DNA of 64,000 bases, taken from assembly GCA_028279425.1 (NCBI GenBank), contig JANQNV010000001.1:1-64000 (forward strand), in the 5' to 3' direction. This DNA comes from Longimicrobiales bacterium. Its GTDB lineage: Bacteria > Gemmatimonadota > Gemmatimonadetes > Longimicrobiales > Gaopeijiaceae. The number at the start of each line of letters is the position of its first letter. Position 1 is the first letter of the stretch. Shown here in pieces: positions 1 through 10,163 of the stretch. Made by a program: the position numbers and the translations under genes. The notes under the pieces were generated by a model. That model did no database searches, was not told where the DNA came from, and was given only the letters and a program-made list of their open reading frames with translations.

Positions 1-99
1 ACGCGGCGTAGCGATAGCTACGGCAAGGAGTTTCAACGACGCATCCCGTGGATGCCCCCGCGCACGAACGGCATCAGGACTTTGGCGACACTACACTAG
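1..99. mobile_element. Partial MITE-like element (right end only, truncated by window edge)
   Basis: Non-coding sequence with a CGTAGC-gata-GCTACG hairpin. It resembles the core of the 4607-4887 element (GCTACGGC..GG..CAACG..GATG.CCCCG) and ends in CTAG at 96-99. Confidence 0.35.
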
Positions 100-115
100 A
101 TCGCACTGCGCGGCT

Positions 116-688
116 TCAGGGGGGCGTGGCCCCCTCCATGCAGGCGGCCACCGCGCCACCGATCCGCCGTCGACGGGTCTCGGCACGTTTGGCGGACGTG
201 ATCTCGTAGAGCCAGCGCTTGCGTTGACTGGCGGGGAGTTGCGCCCAGAACTGCCGGGCGCGTGGTGCGGCGTCGAGGGCGGCGACGAGATCGGCGGGTT
301 CGACGAGGGCTTCGACATCGTCGAGAAACGTCCATGAGCCGTCGGCTTTGGCGGCGTCGATACGTGCTCGGCCCGCAGAGGTGATCAGACCAGCGGCTTC
401 GAGTTCGACCACGTACCGCTTGTTCAGGGCGCTCCACGGGCTCCCCGCCGAGCGACGGGTCACGTAGACCGACGTACGGTCTGCATCGACCCGGCGACTG
501 CGGCCGTCGATCCAGCCGAAACAGATCGCCTCCTTCACGATCTCGGGCCAGGCGAGGTACCGGTCGGGATGATGCTTCTTCCAGGTCACCAGCCAGACGC
601 CCGGACTCGATACGTGGTGCTCGGCGAGCCAGCTCCGCCATGCAGCGCGGCTCGTCAACTCGACGCGGGGAGCGTCATCGATCCCCAC
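116..688 (-). CDS. YdeI/OmdA family protein (bacteriocin-protection-like)
   Basis: ORF 190 aa, GTG start; VELTSRAAWRSWLAEHH...GVWLV..KKH...EAICFGWIDG is typical of the YdeI/OmdA family. Confidence 0.8.
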   Translation of the reverse strand: MGIDDAPRVELTSRAAWRSWLAEHHVSSPGVWLVTWKKHHPDRYLAWPEIVKEAICFGWIDGRSRRVDADRTSVYVTRRSAGSPWSALNKRYVVELEAAGLITSAGRARIDAAKADGSWTFLDDVEALVEPADLVAALDAAPRARQFWAQLPASQRKRWLYEITSAKRAETRRRRIGGAVAACMEGATPP

Positions 689-693
689 GGCTC

Positions 694-870
694 AGGGCCT
701 GTTCACGCTACGGGGATCGCCGCTGCCGAGGCCCTGTCGGGTTGCGGCTGAAGTCGCGCTCCTCGGCGTTGTTCGTCCCACATTTGACGCTGCCAGACTT
801 CGCTCCTCTCGCCTGGATGGACACGATTTCAGTCGCAACAGCGGTGACCCCCGTAGCGTGAACAGGCCCT
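694..870. mobile_element. MITE-like inverted-repeat element, family A copy 1
   Basis: 32-bp terminal inverted repeats 694-725 / 839-870 (AGGGCCTGTTCACGCTACGGGG...), 30/32 matching; second copy at 53736-53905; no transposase inside. Confidence 0.75.
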
Positions 871-2677
871 AGGCGGCGGGTCGCGGGAGCGAAGCGAACT
901 GCAGCTCGTGGAGTCTCGCATACAGGCCCTCGCCTGCCAGCAGCTCGGTGTGGGTCCCCTCTTCGGCGAGCTCGCCGTGATGCATGACCAGAATCCGGTC
1001 GGCGTTCACGACGGTGGAGAGTCGGTGGGCGATGACCAGCGACGTGCGGTCGGCGAGGAGCGCGTCCGTCGCCTCCTCGATGCGGGCCTCGATCTCGGAA
1101 TCGACGGACGAGGTGGCCTCGTCGAGCACGAGGATCGGGGGGTCGAAGGCCAGGGCTCGCGCGAACGAGACCAACTGCCGCTCCCCCACGCTCAGGGAGG
1201 CGCCTCGCTCGCCAAGGGGTTGGGAGTATCCGGCCTCGAGGCGTTCGATGAACGGGTCGGCCCCGATCCGGGTGGCGGCGTCGCGAATCCGCTCGTCGTC
1301 GATGTCGGCGGCTCCCAGACGGACGTTGTAGGCGACATCGCGACTGAAGAGGAAGACGTCCTGTAGCACGAGGCCGACGCGGGAGCGGAGATCCCGGATC
1401 GACACCTCCGTGATCGGCACGCCGTCGAGCAGGATCGCGCCGCGCTGCACGTCGTAGAAGCGCATCAGGAGGTTGATGATCGTGGACTTCCCGGCTCCGG
1501 TGTGGCCCACGATCGCCACCTTCTCACCCGGGGCGACCCGGAAGTCGACGCCGCGCAACACCCAGTCCCACTCGCCGGATTCGTCGCGTCCATAGGCGAA
1601 CCAGACATCCCGGAATTCGATCTCGCCGCGGACCGGGTGGGGCAGGGTCATGGGGGACTCCGCCTCGATGACCTCCCGGGGCTCGTCGAGGAGCTGGAAG
1701 ATCCGCTCCGACGACGCCATCGCTCCCTGCAGGAGGTTGTACTTCTCCGAGAGGTCCTGAATCGGTCGGAAGAAGCGTCGAGCGTACTGCAGGAAGGCGG
1801 CGACGACCCCGACGGTCACGGCACCGTCGATGATGCGCGCCCCGCCGTACCAGAGAATCAAGGCCAGCGCGATCGCCGTGAACACCTCGATGACCGGAAA
1901 GAAGAGGGCGTAGTAGGTGATCGAGCGCAGGTGCGCCTCGAGGTAGTCGGCGTTGACCTCGTCGTGGCGCGCCTCGTCGGCCACCTCGCGGTTGAAGAGG
2001 TGGACGATGCGCATCCCGGTGAACCGTTCGTGCAGGAATGCGTTGATGCGGGCGAGACGGACGCGGATGTCGCGGTAGGCATCCCGGATGCGGCTGCGGA
2101 AGAGGAAAACCGCGATCCAGACGAAGGGGAGAACGGTGAAGGTGACCAGAGCCAGCCGCCAGTCCATCTGAAGCATCGCAGCGAGGATGAACACCAGGGT
2201 GAAGACGTCACCGAACACCGACACCAGCCCCGACGAGAACAACTCGTTCAGGGTCTCGACGTCGGAGGTGATGCGGGTCATCAGACGCCCAACGGGGGTG
2301 CGGTCGAAGCTCCGCAGGTCGAGATCCTGGAACTTCGCGAAGATCTCTCGGCGCAGGTCGTACATGACGCTCTGGCCCAGCCAGGTCGTCAGAAGCCCCT
2401 GCACGTATTGCAGCACGAATCCCATGACCAGGGCGCCGGCGTACGCCGCGGTCAGAAACCCGAGCAGGCCGAGGTCACGATCTGGAATCGCCTCGTCGAG
2501 TGCCCGCTTCGTGAGCCAGGGACCCACGATTTCGACCGCCGAAGCCGCAGCCAGGAGGGAGACGGCGAGCGCCACCTTCCACCGATACGGTCGGAGGTAC
2601 CGGAGCAGGCGCTTCATCAGTCGGGCGTCGTACGCCCGGCCCAGCGCCTCTTCTTCGTGGAATCCCGGAGACGTCAC
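869..2677 (-). CDS. ABC transporter, fused permease/ATPase (MsbA/MdlB-like)
   Basis: 602 aa; Walker A GHTGAGKST, signature LSVGERQ, Walker B ILVLDEATSS, N-terminal TM domain. Confidence 0.92.
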   Translation of the reverse strand: MTSPGFHEEEALGRAYDARLMKRLLRYLRPYRWKVALAVSLLAAASAVEIVGPWLTKRALDEAIPDRDLGLLGFLTAAYAGALVMGFVLQYVQGLLTTWLGQSVMYDLRREIFAKFQDLDLRSFDRTPVGRLMTRITSDVETLNELFSSGLVSVFGDVFTLVFILAAMLQMDWRLALVTFTVLPFVWIAVFLFRSRIRDAYRDIRVRLARINAFLHERFTGMRIVHLFNREVADEARHDEVNADYLEAHLRSITYYALFFPVIEVFTAIALALILWYGGARIIDGAVTVGVVAAFLQYARRFFRPIQDLSEKYNLLQGAMASSERIFQLLDEPREVIEAESPMTLPHPVRGEIEFRDVWFAYGRDESGEWDWVLRGVDFRVAPGEKVAIVGHTGAGKSTIINLLMRFYDVQRGAILLDGVPITEVSIRDLRSRVGLVLQDVFLFSRDVAYNVRLGAADIDDERIRDAATRIGADPFIERLEAGYSQPLGERGASLSVGERQLVSFARALAFDPPILVLDEATSSVDSEIEARIEEATDALLADRTSLVIAHRLSTVVNADRILVMHHGELAEEGTHTELLAGEGLYARLHELQFASLPRPAA

Positions 2678-2723
2678 GGAGCCTGTCGGGGCAGTGGGGA
2701 GCGGCGAGGCATGAAGATAACCG

Positions 2724-3221
2724 TCACAGATCGGTAGGGAGAGCGTCGAGCCAGCCGCATTCGAGCACGGCCCAGAGCCCGATCAGGATTGCCTCGGCGG
2801 CGTCGTGGCGAAGCGAGGTGGGGCGTCGGGCGCCCGACCACTCGATGACGCGGCGGGCGACGATATCGGCGTGCTCCTTGGCCGAGACACCGGAGCGCCG
2901 CATGCGGGGCAGCAGGATGACCTCCCGCCACACCCGAGCATCCACCGTCGTGCAGGGCCAGCCTCGTCGCGAGGCTTCCTTGAGCCAGGGCTCGGCGAAG
3001 CCTCCGCCTCCACCCTCGATCACGAGGCGGCCTCGGCCGCGGATACCCGACAGCACGCCGTACACACCGCGCTTGAGCCGCGCGATCGAGCCGAAGTTCG
3101 TCGAGCGGTATTCGACCAGCCGGCCGGAGCCGTCGTACACGGCGAGTCCCGCCCGGAGACCCGCATCGACGGCCAGCAGGTGCGTCGGGGTCGGAGCTGG
3201 GGTCGAAGCGGGCGACGTCAA
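2724..3221 (-). CDS. RuvC/RNase H-fold-like protein (putative Holliday junction resolvase-like)
   Basis: 165 aa; AVDAGLRAG, LVIEG and HDAAEAILIG match the acidic-residue layout of RuvC-like nucleases; overlaps hisIE start. Confidence 0.5.
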   Translation of the reverse strand: MTSPASTPAPTPTHLLAVDAGLRAGLAVYDGSGRLVEYRSTNFGSIARLKRGVYGVLSGIRGRGRLVIEGGGGGFAEPWLKEASRRGWPCTTVDARVWREVILLPRMRRSGVSAKEHADIVARRVIEWSGARRPTSLRHDAAEAILIGLWAVLECGWLDALPTDL

Positions 3222-3837
3222 CGGCGCTGGTCGAGCTCGCTCAGCAGATCGTCCAGCGATCGTCCTTCAGCGAGAAGCGCAGCCAGCGTGTGGTACAACA
3301 GATCGGCGGCCTCTTCCGTGGCGCGTGCGGCATCGCCCTGGGCCAGCGCCTGCACCAGCTCCGCCGTTTCTTCGCCCAGCTTCTTCACCCGAAGGTTGGG
3401 GTCTTCGAGGAGCCGCACCGTGTAGCTCCCTTCCGGACGCGTCGTGGCTCGATCGACGAGGGTGGCCCACACCGCGGGAAGGGTGCCCTCGGTCCGGGGG
3501 CCGGCGCCTTCGCCGAAGCAACTCGTTTCGCCGGTGTGACAGGCCGGCCCGGCCGGTCGCACCAGTGCAACGAGGGTATCGGCATCGCAATCCGAATGCA
3601 GCGAAACCAGGTCCAGGGTGTTTCCGCTCGTTTCGCCCTTCATCCAGAGCTCCCCGCGCGATCGCGACCAGAAGTGGAGGCGCCGGGTCTCGAGCGTCCG
3701 CTCCAGCGCCTCCAGGTTGGCCCACGCCACCATGAGGATTCGTCCCGTGGCCGAGTCCTGGGCGACCACCGGAACCAGTCCAACGCCGTCGAAGGCGATG
3801 TCGCCGAGGTCGGCCCGCGTCCGGATCCGCCGATCGG

Positions 3838-3850
<13 letters not shown>
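3218..3850 (-). CDS. hisIE: Bifunctional phosphoribosyl-AMP cyclohydrolase/phosphoribosyl-ATP pyrophosphatase
   Basis: 210 aa; [31 protein letters not shown]...[19 protein letters not shown] plus C-terminal PRA-PH with [13 protein letters not shown]. Confidence 0.95.
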
Positions 3851-4602
<752 letters not shown>

Positions 4603-4606
4603 CGGG

Positions 4607-4887
4607 CTAGAAGGGTGTTGAAGAAGTGGGGCGAGTCGCGTTGGCGGCGCCACGGGGCCAGATCCAAGGCGGATCGTCGAAGGCATAGCCAAAGCTACGG
4701 CGAGACGGTCCAACGTAGGAGATGGCCCCGTGCCGCCACCAACCCTCCGGGCGTCGGGGGGTTGCGCGGTCCATGCGTCGTCTTTCCTCCTCGCCGTGAC
4801 TCTGCCACGCCTCGTCGTCTCTCCTACCCTGAACACGCGCAAGACCCCGGCGCGCGACCGCACCCCACTTCTTCAACACCCTTCTAG
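4607..4887. mobile_element. MITE-like element, family B, inserted between hisB and hisF
   Basis: Perfect 25-bp inverted repeats CTAGAAGGGTGTTGAAGAAGTGGGG at 4607-4631 and 4863-4887; 281 bp; bounded by CTAG on both sides; no transposase. Confidence 0.8.
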
Positions 4888-5429
4888 TCCTCGTCGCCCC
4901 ACGAGAGGCGTACCGAGCCTTTCGTGCTGAACACCTGATCGCCCTCTCGGAGTGCCTGGCGCAGCGCGAGGCCGGTGGCCTTGAAGGCCGCCTCGACGAT
5001 GTGGTGCTTGTCGCGCCCGCGATCCACCATGACGTGGAGGGTCGAACCCAGGTTCACGGCGAGGCTTTGCAGGAAGTGTTCGTAGAGGGCCGAAGGCAGC
5101 CGCCCTTCGTACCATGCGCGGCCGCCGAGGTCCAACGCACAACGCACCACGGCGTCGTCCATCGGGACCGTCGCCCACCCGTATCGCTCCGCCCGCGCCG
5201 GTACCTCTCGGGCCAGGGCGAGGCCGAGGGCGATGGCGACGTCTTCGACGAGATGGTGTTCGAGGTCACCCGTCGCTTCGAGGGTGAGGCGCACACCCGC
5301 GTAGCGGGCCAACGTCTCGACCATGTGGGTCAGGAAGGGGCTGTCGGTCGACACTTCGATCGGACCTGGGGTGGTCTCGACGTCGAGTCGAATCCGGGTC
5401 TCGCGCGTTTCCCGCTTCAGCTTCGCCAT
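4884..5429 (-). CDS. hisB: Imidazoleglycerol-phosphate dehydratase
   Basis: MAKLKRETRETRIRLDVET...FLTHMVETLARYAG...DLEHHLVEDVAIALG...DKHHIVEAAFKATG. Confidence 0.95.
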   Translation of the reverse strand: MAKLKRETRETRIRLDVETTPGPIEVSTDSPFLTHMVETLARYAGVRLTLEATGDLEHHLVEDVAIALGLALAREVPARAERYGWATVPMDDAVVRCALDLGGRAWYEGRLPSALYEHFLQSLAVNLGSTLHVMVDRGRDKHHIVEAAFKATGLALRQALREGDQVFSTKGSVRLSWGDED

Positions 5430-6166
5430 CAGTCGTAGGGGGTGGAGGAAATCGAGCCGCCCCATCGGGCGGCGACGTCGAGGGGGCGGAGAGCGCCGGT
5501 ATAGAGCGACATGCCGAGCACCGCCCCGTGGGCTCCGGCGGCCTCGAGTTGGGCGAGGTCGTCCATCGTGGTGACCCCACCCGAGATCCAGACCGGGTGC
5601 GAAGCGGCATCGATGACCGATGCCATCGCCTCGACGTCGATGCCTTCCAGGCGACCCTCACGGGCGACGTCGGTGCACAGGATCCCGGCGAGGGGCAGGG
5701 TGGCGAGGGAGCGCACGAACCCGTCGACCTCGAGGTGGGAGCCCTCCGTCCATCCGTGTCGCAACACCACGCCATCGCGCACGTCGGCGGCCACGACGAC
5801 CCGACCGGGGTGTCGCTCCGCCAGCGCCTCGAGCCAATCACGATCGTCGATGGCCCTTGTGCCGACCACGATGCGACGCGGTCCGGCCGCGAGCATGGCG
5901 TCGGCGGAGGCGTCGTCGCGGATCCCTCCGCCGACCTGGACTTCGGCATCGCTCGCCGCGATGACGTCGGCGATCCGCCGGCGGTTGTCTCCCGACCCGA
6001 GGGCCGCATCGAGATCCACCACGTGCAGGTGCCGAAAGCCCAGGCTCCACCAGCGGCGAGCCACGGCGGCCGGTGCCGGGAGCGACACCCGCTCGTCTTC
6101 GGGGCGGCCTCCGACGAGTTGGACGCAGCGGCCGCCTTTCAGATCGACAGCGGGGACCACGATCAT
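5429..6166 (-). CDS. hisA: Phosphoribosylformimino-5-aminoimidazole carboxamide ribotide isomerase
   Basis: MIVVPAVDLKGGRCVQLVGG...VGGGIRDDASADAMLAAG...ISGGVTTMDDL. Confidence 0.93.
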   Translation of the reverse strand: MIVVPAVDLKGGRCVQLVGGRPEDERVSLPAPAAVARRWWSLGFRHLHVVDLDAALGSGDNRRRIADVIAASDAEVQVGGGIRDDASADAMLAAGPRRIVVGTRAIDDRDWLEALAERHPGRVVVAADVRDGVVLRHGWTEGSHLEVDGFVRSLATLPLAGILCTDVAREGRLEGIDVEAMASVIDAASHPVWISGGVTTMDDLAQLEAAGAHGAVLGMSLYTGALRPLDVAARWGGSISSTPYD

Positions 6167-6786
6167 GGGGCGCTCCTCTGGAGGCGGCCCGACGCGCGAG
6201 CGGCGGTGATGAAGTTCCGGATCAAGCGGCGTCCGGGGGTCGAGCTCTTCTCGGGATGAAACTGGACGCCCCAGGTGTTGTGCGAGCGCACGGCGGCGAC
6301 GATGGCGTCGCCGCCATAGGTCGACCGAGCGATGATCGTATCGGCATCGTCGGGTTCGCACACGTACGAGTTGGCGTAGTACGTCACGAGGCGGTCGAGT
6401 CCGTCGAACAGCGGGTCGTCGGATGTGTGGACCTCGTTCCACCCCATCTGTGGGACGATCGCCGCTTCGAGGCGCCGCACGGATCCAGCGATGAGGCCGA
6501 TCCCGGTGCCGGCGCCCTCGGCGCTGTCTTCGAGGAGGATCTGCATCCCCAGGCAGATTCCGAGGCAGGGCAGCCCGTCACGGAGCGCGGCCCGGATCGG
6601 AGTCGGGTCGGGCGGGAGCGATTCCACGGCCGCCGAGAAGGCGCCCACCCCCGGAAGCACGAGGGCGTCTGCCTCGAGCGCCGCGCTCCAGTCGCGCGTC
6701 ACGTCGACGCGCGTACCGTCCTGCTCCAGAGCTTTGGCCAACGAGTGGAGATTGCCGACCCCGTAGTCGAGTAGAGCGATGATCAT
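6163..6786 (-). CDS. hisH: Imidazole glycerol phosphate synthase subunit HisH
   Basis: MIIALLDYGVGNLHSLAKAL...LVLPGVGAFSAA...GLPCLGICLGMQILLEDSAEG...GVQFHPEKSS. Confidence 0.95.
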   Translation of the reverse strand: MIIALLDYGVGNLHSLAKALEQDGTRVDVTRDWSAALEADALVLPGVGAFSAAVESLPPDPTPIRAALRDGLPCLGICLGMQILLEDSAEGAGTGIGLIAGSVRRLEAAIVPQMGWNEVHTSDDPLFDGLDRLVTYYANSYVCEPDDADTIIARSTYGGDAIVAAVRSHNTWGVQFHPEKSSTPGRRLIRNFITAARASGRLQRSAP

Positions 6787-7841
6787 CGTGTGTCCCACGC
6801 GGCGAGGAAGCGTTCCATGAGCGGCCAGGGTCCGACGGTCACCCGAACCGCATCGCCCACGTCGGGGCAGTCGGGGAATGGGCGGACCGCCACCTCGAGC
6901 CGGCGAAGCGCGTGGGCGGTTTCGACGGCGGTCCCCGGCGCCACCGGCAGAAGGACGAAGTTTGCGGCGGAGGGCAACGGCCGGGCGTTGCGTGCGTCGA
7001 GGGCCGCGAGGAGGCGGGTCCGGTTCCGGATGCACTCGGCTACCGTGGCGTCGACCCATCCGCTCACGTCGTCCAGGGCCGCGCAGGCCGCCGCCTCGGC
7101 GAGGCGACTGACCTTGTAGGGTCCCCGGCTCTTCTCGACTTCGGCCACGAGGTCGGTGTGTCCGACCCCATACCCCACCCGTAGGCCCGCGAGACCGTAG
7201 GCCTTCGAGAGTGTGCGCACCACCATGGCCCGGGGGTGGTCGGCCACGACCGGGATCAGCGACTCGCCGGCGAAGTCGGCATAGGCCTCGTCGAACAAGA
7301 GGACCGGTCCATCCGTCTTTGCGAGCGCCAGCACCCGATCGACCCACTCGCGGGGCGCCAGGAACCCGGTCGGGTTGTTCGGACGACAGATGTAGACCAG
7401 GGTCGGTCCGCCGTCGAAGAGCCTCTCGGGCTCGGCGAGCGCCTCCGACCAGGCGACCGGCTGCGCCACCCTCCCGTTCATGTGCGAGAGCGGTTCGACC
7501 ATCGAAAACGTCGGCGCCGCGAACCGTACGGAGCCGCCATCCTCTGCGAGGGCGCGCCACAGCGAGTCGAGGACGTCGTCCGACCCGCAGCCCGTCGTGA
7601 CCTGCCCGACCGAGACGGAGTGGCGGGCGGCGATCGACGCCTTGAGCTCGTCGGCGTACAGCGCCGGATACCGCGCCAGGGCGTCGTCACCCGCACATCG
7701 AATGGTGGCGAGCGCCTCGGGGTGCGTGCCCCACAGGTTGGTGTTGTCGCTGAGGTCGACCTTCACGGGTCGCCGGTCGGGCGAGTAGGGCGACAGGTCG
7801 GCGTAATCGGGGCGCGGCAGCGGCCCTCGGACGGTGGTCAT
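6783..7841 (-). CDS. hisC: Histidinol-phosphate aminotransferase
   Basis: MTTVRGPLPRPDYADLSPYSPDRRPVKVDLSDNTNLWG...PNNPTGFL...VRTLSKAYGLAGLRVGY. Confidence 0.92.
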   Translation of the reverse strand: MTTVRGPLPRPDYADLSPYSPDRRPVKVDLSDNTNLWGTHPEALATIRCAGDDALARYPALYADELKASIAARHSVSVGQVTTGCGSDDVLDSLWRALAEDGGSVRFAAPTFSMVEPLSHMNGRVAQPVAWSEALAEPERLFDGGPTLVYICRPNNPTGFLAPREWVDRVLALAKTDGPVLLFDEAYADFAGESLIPVVADHPRAMVVRTLSKAYGLAGLRVGYGVGHTDLVAEVEKSRGPYKVSRLAEAAACAALDDVSGWVDATVAECIRNRTRLLAALDARNARPLPSAANFVLLPVAPGTAVETAHALRRLEVAVRPFPDCPDVGDAVRVTVGPWPLMERFLAAWDTR

Positions 7842-9172
7842 GCCCCGCCCTCCCGCGCGCTCGCCGCGCCCGGGCCGCGGAGCCGCGCTGCTGCGGCGTG
7901 ACCGGGAAGCCCTTCGGCCTCCGCGAGTGTGCCGACCGGTTCGGCCATCCCCGCGGCCCCCTCCGCCGTCAACTCCTGCCACGTGAACGACCGCAGGAAG
8001 TCGAGCGCGCTCAATCCGCTGAAGCTGCGGGCGGTACCCGCGGTCGGGAGGACGTGGTTGGCGCCGGTCATGTAGTCCCCGAACGCCACCGATGAAGACG
8101 GGCCCATGAAGACCGTTCCCGAGGTGCGAATTCCAGGCAGATCCGCGCGCGGATCGCGGGTACACAGCGAGAGATGCTCGGCGGCGTAGCCTTCCGTGAA
8201 GGCGAGCATCTCCTCTCGACTCTCGGCGACGAGGAGCGCGCCGAAGGTACGGAGGGCGTGGCGGATCACCTCGCGGCGGGGGGAGGCTTCGACCTGCGCA
8301 CCCAGTTCGACGCGCACGGCTTCGAGAAGCGAAGGCGAGGTCGTGACGAAGGCGACTGCCGCGTCCGGGTCGTGCTCCGCCTGCGCGACCAACTCCGCGG
8401 CGATCCACGCGGGTGGAGCGCAGCCCTCCTCCGCGACGACCAACACTTCGGAGGGTCCAGCCGGTGAGTCGATGATCACCTCTCCAGCGACCTGGCGTTT
8501 GGCCTCGAGCACCCACCGGTTGCCCGGGCCTACCACCGCGGCGCACCGCGGGATCGTTTCCGTACCGTACGCGAGCGCGGCCACGGCACCGGCCCCCCCG
8601 ACCGCGAAGAGGCGGGTGGCACCGCCGATGGCGGCGGCGGCCTGCACCACGCGTGAGGGAAGGCCGTCCGCGCCGGGCGGCGAGCACACCACGATTTCAC
8701 GCACCCCCGCGGCTCGGGCGGGCACGACGCCCATCAACACCGACGAGGGGTATGCGGCGCGCCCACCCGGAGCGTACACGCCCACGGCGTCCAGCGGCAC
8801 GAAGACTCGGCCGAGGCGCACACCGGGCTCGACCTCCACCTCCACATCGGCCGGAATCTGTGCGCGATGGAACACCTCGATGTTGCGGGCGGCGCGGGTG
8901 AGCGCCGCCGTGATCGAGGGGTCGAGCGACTCGAGGGCTCGACCCCACTCCTCTCGGGGCACCTCGACGGCCGACAATTCGGCGCCGTCGAAACGTCGGG
9001 CGAAGTCGAGGAGTGCGGCGTCGCCCTCGCTCCGTACCCGTGCGATCATGGCGCGCGTGGCTTCCTGGACGTCGGCTTCGTCGAACGGTCGGCGTTCGAG
9101 CAGCAAGCGTCTCTGCTCGGCCGAGACGTCGGCGATGCGCCCGGTCACGGCGATGTCTGTGGTCTCGTTCAT
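7838..9172 (-). CDS. hisD: Histidinol dehydrogenase
   Basis: GVYAPGGRAAYPSSVLMGVVPA...VGPGNRWVLEAKRQVAGEVIIDSPAGPSE...AEHLSLCT...GANHVLPTAGTARSFSGLS. Confidence 0.95.
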   Translation of the reverse strand: MNETTDIAVTGRIADVSAEQRRLLLERRPFDEADVQEATRAMIARVRSEGDAALLDFARRFDGAELSAVEVPREEWGRALESLDPSITAALTRAARNIEVFHRAQIPADVEVEVEPGVRLGRVFVPLDAVGVYAPGGRAAYPSSVLMGVVPARAAGVREIVVCSPPGADGLPSRVVQAAAAIGGATRLFAVGGAGAVAALAYGTETIPRCAAVVGPGNRWVLEAKRQVAGEVIIDSPAGPSEVLVVAEEGCAPPAWIAAELVAQAEHDPDAAVAFVTTSPSLLEAVRVELGAQVEASPRREVIRHALRTFGALLVAESREEMLAFTEGYAAEHLSLCTRDPRADLPGIRTSGTVFMGPSSSVAFGDYMTGANHVLPTAGTARSFSGLSALDFLRSFTWQELTAEGAAGMAEPVGTLAEAEGLPGHAAAARLRGPGAASAREGGA

Positions 9173-10032
9173 GGCATCAGACGCTCGATACGCGTCACGA
9201 GGATCCCCTCGGCGCCCAGCGCCTTGAGATGGGAGATCGTCTGATAAACGCGGTTCGCATCGACCACGGCATGGGCGGCCACCCACTCCCCGGCGTCATG
9301 CACCTCGACGATGGTCGGTCCGTTGATGCCCGGCAGGACTTCACGCACTTCCGCCAGCCGCTTCCGCGGGACGTTGGCCATCAGGTATCGCTTGGATCGC
9401 GCTCGCAGGACCGACTCGAGTGCGGCGACGAGTTCGCGGAGAGCGGGGGCCTTCGCAGCGTCGGCCATCGAGTCGCGATTGGCCACGACCCGCGCCGTGG
9501 ACTCCATGATGGTGGCCACCTCCCGGAGGCGGTTCACACGGAGCGTGGAGCCGGTCGAGACGAGATCCACGATCACGTCGGCGACGCCCAGATGGGGTGC
9601 GATCTCGGTCGCGCCCGAGACCGGCGCGATCGAGATGTCGACGTCCATATGGTCGAAGAAGGAGCGCGTCACACCCGGAAACGACGTGGCGACCCGGGAG
9701 CCCGGGGCGATATCGGCGGGGTGTCGGACCGGGCTGTCTTCTGGAACGGCGACGGCGAGCCGGCATCGGCCGAACCCGAGGTCGAGCAATTCGTCGACGT
9801 CGCGTCCCCCTTCGGCGACCAGGTCGGCACCGGTAACACCGAGGTCCGCCGCGCCGTCGGCCACGAACTCCGGGATGTCGGCTGCGCGCACGAAGATGGC
9901 CTCGAAGTCGGGGCCGAGCTGAGCCATCAGCGCGCGCGACGAACTGAACTCGGCCTTCAAGCCGGCGGTTTCGAAGAGGTCGAGCGCCTTCTCGGCGAGT
10001 CGGCCTTTGTTGGGAAGAGCGATGCGAAGCAC
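9169..10032 (-). CDS. hisG: ATP phosphoribosyltransferase
   Basis: LRIALPNKGRLAEKALDLFETAGLK...VTGADLV...VSTGSTLRVNRLREVATIMESTARV; probable GTG start. Confidence 0.93.
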   Translation of the reverse strand: MLRIALPNKGRLAEKALDLFETAGLKAEFSSSRALMAQLGPDFEAIFVRAADIPEFVADGAADLGVTGADLVAEGGRDVDELLDLGFGRCRLAVAVPEDSPVRHPADIAPGSRVATSFPGVTRSFFDHMDVDISIAPVSGATEIAPHLGVADVIVDLVSTGSTLRVNRLREVATIMESTARVVANRDSMADAAKAPALRELVAALESVLRARSKRYLMANVPRKRLAEVREVLPGINGPTIVEVHDAGEWVAAHAVVDANRVYQTISHLKALGAEGILVTRIERLMP

Positions 10033-10090
10033 GGGATTTTCTCGGTTCTGGTCGGGGTGGCACCTCGGCCGGTCGGCGAATACCCGGGCA

Positions 10091-10141
10091 ACAAACAAAA
10101 GCGCCACGGCTCGCCGATGAAGGTCCGGCAGGCCGTGGCGC
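10091..10141 (-). terminator. Intrinsic terminator acting as his attenuator
   Basis: Minus strand: GCGCCACGGC-loop-GCCGTGGCGC (perfect 10-bp stem; 10132-10141 / 10101-10110) followed by TTTTGTTTGT, between hisL and hisG. Confidence 0.85.
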
Positions 10142-10163
10142 GGAGAGTGGGGACGACGATCGA

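Noticed and set aside
640-861. 73-aa ORF within the family A element, partly repeated near 53.8 kb (LRLKSRxSALFVxHLTxPxxAPLxWxxTISVATAVTP)
   Set aside because: The peptide similarity is a by-product of the repeated inverted-repeat DNA; no start/RBS context and no domain.
1502-2737. 411-aa plus-strand ORF opposite the ABC transporter
   Set aside because: Antisense shadow ORF of a well-supported gene in high-GC DNA; Arg/His/Asp/Gln-rich composition without domain motifs.
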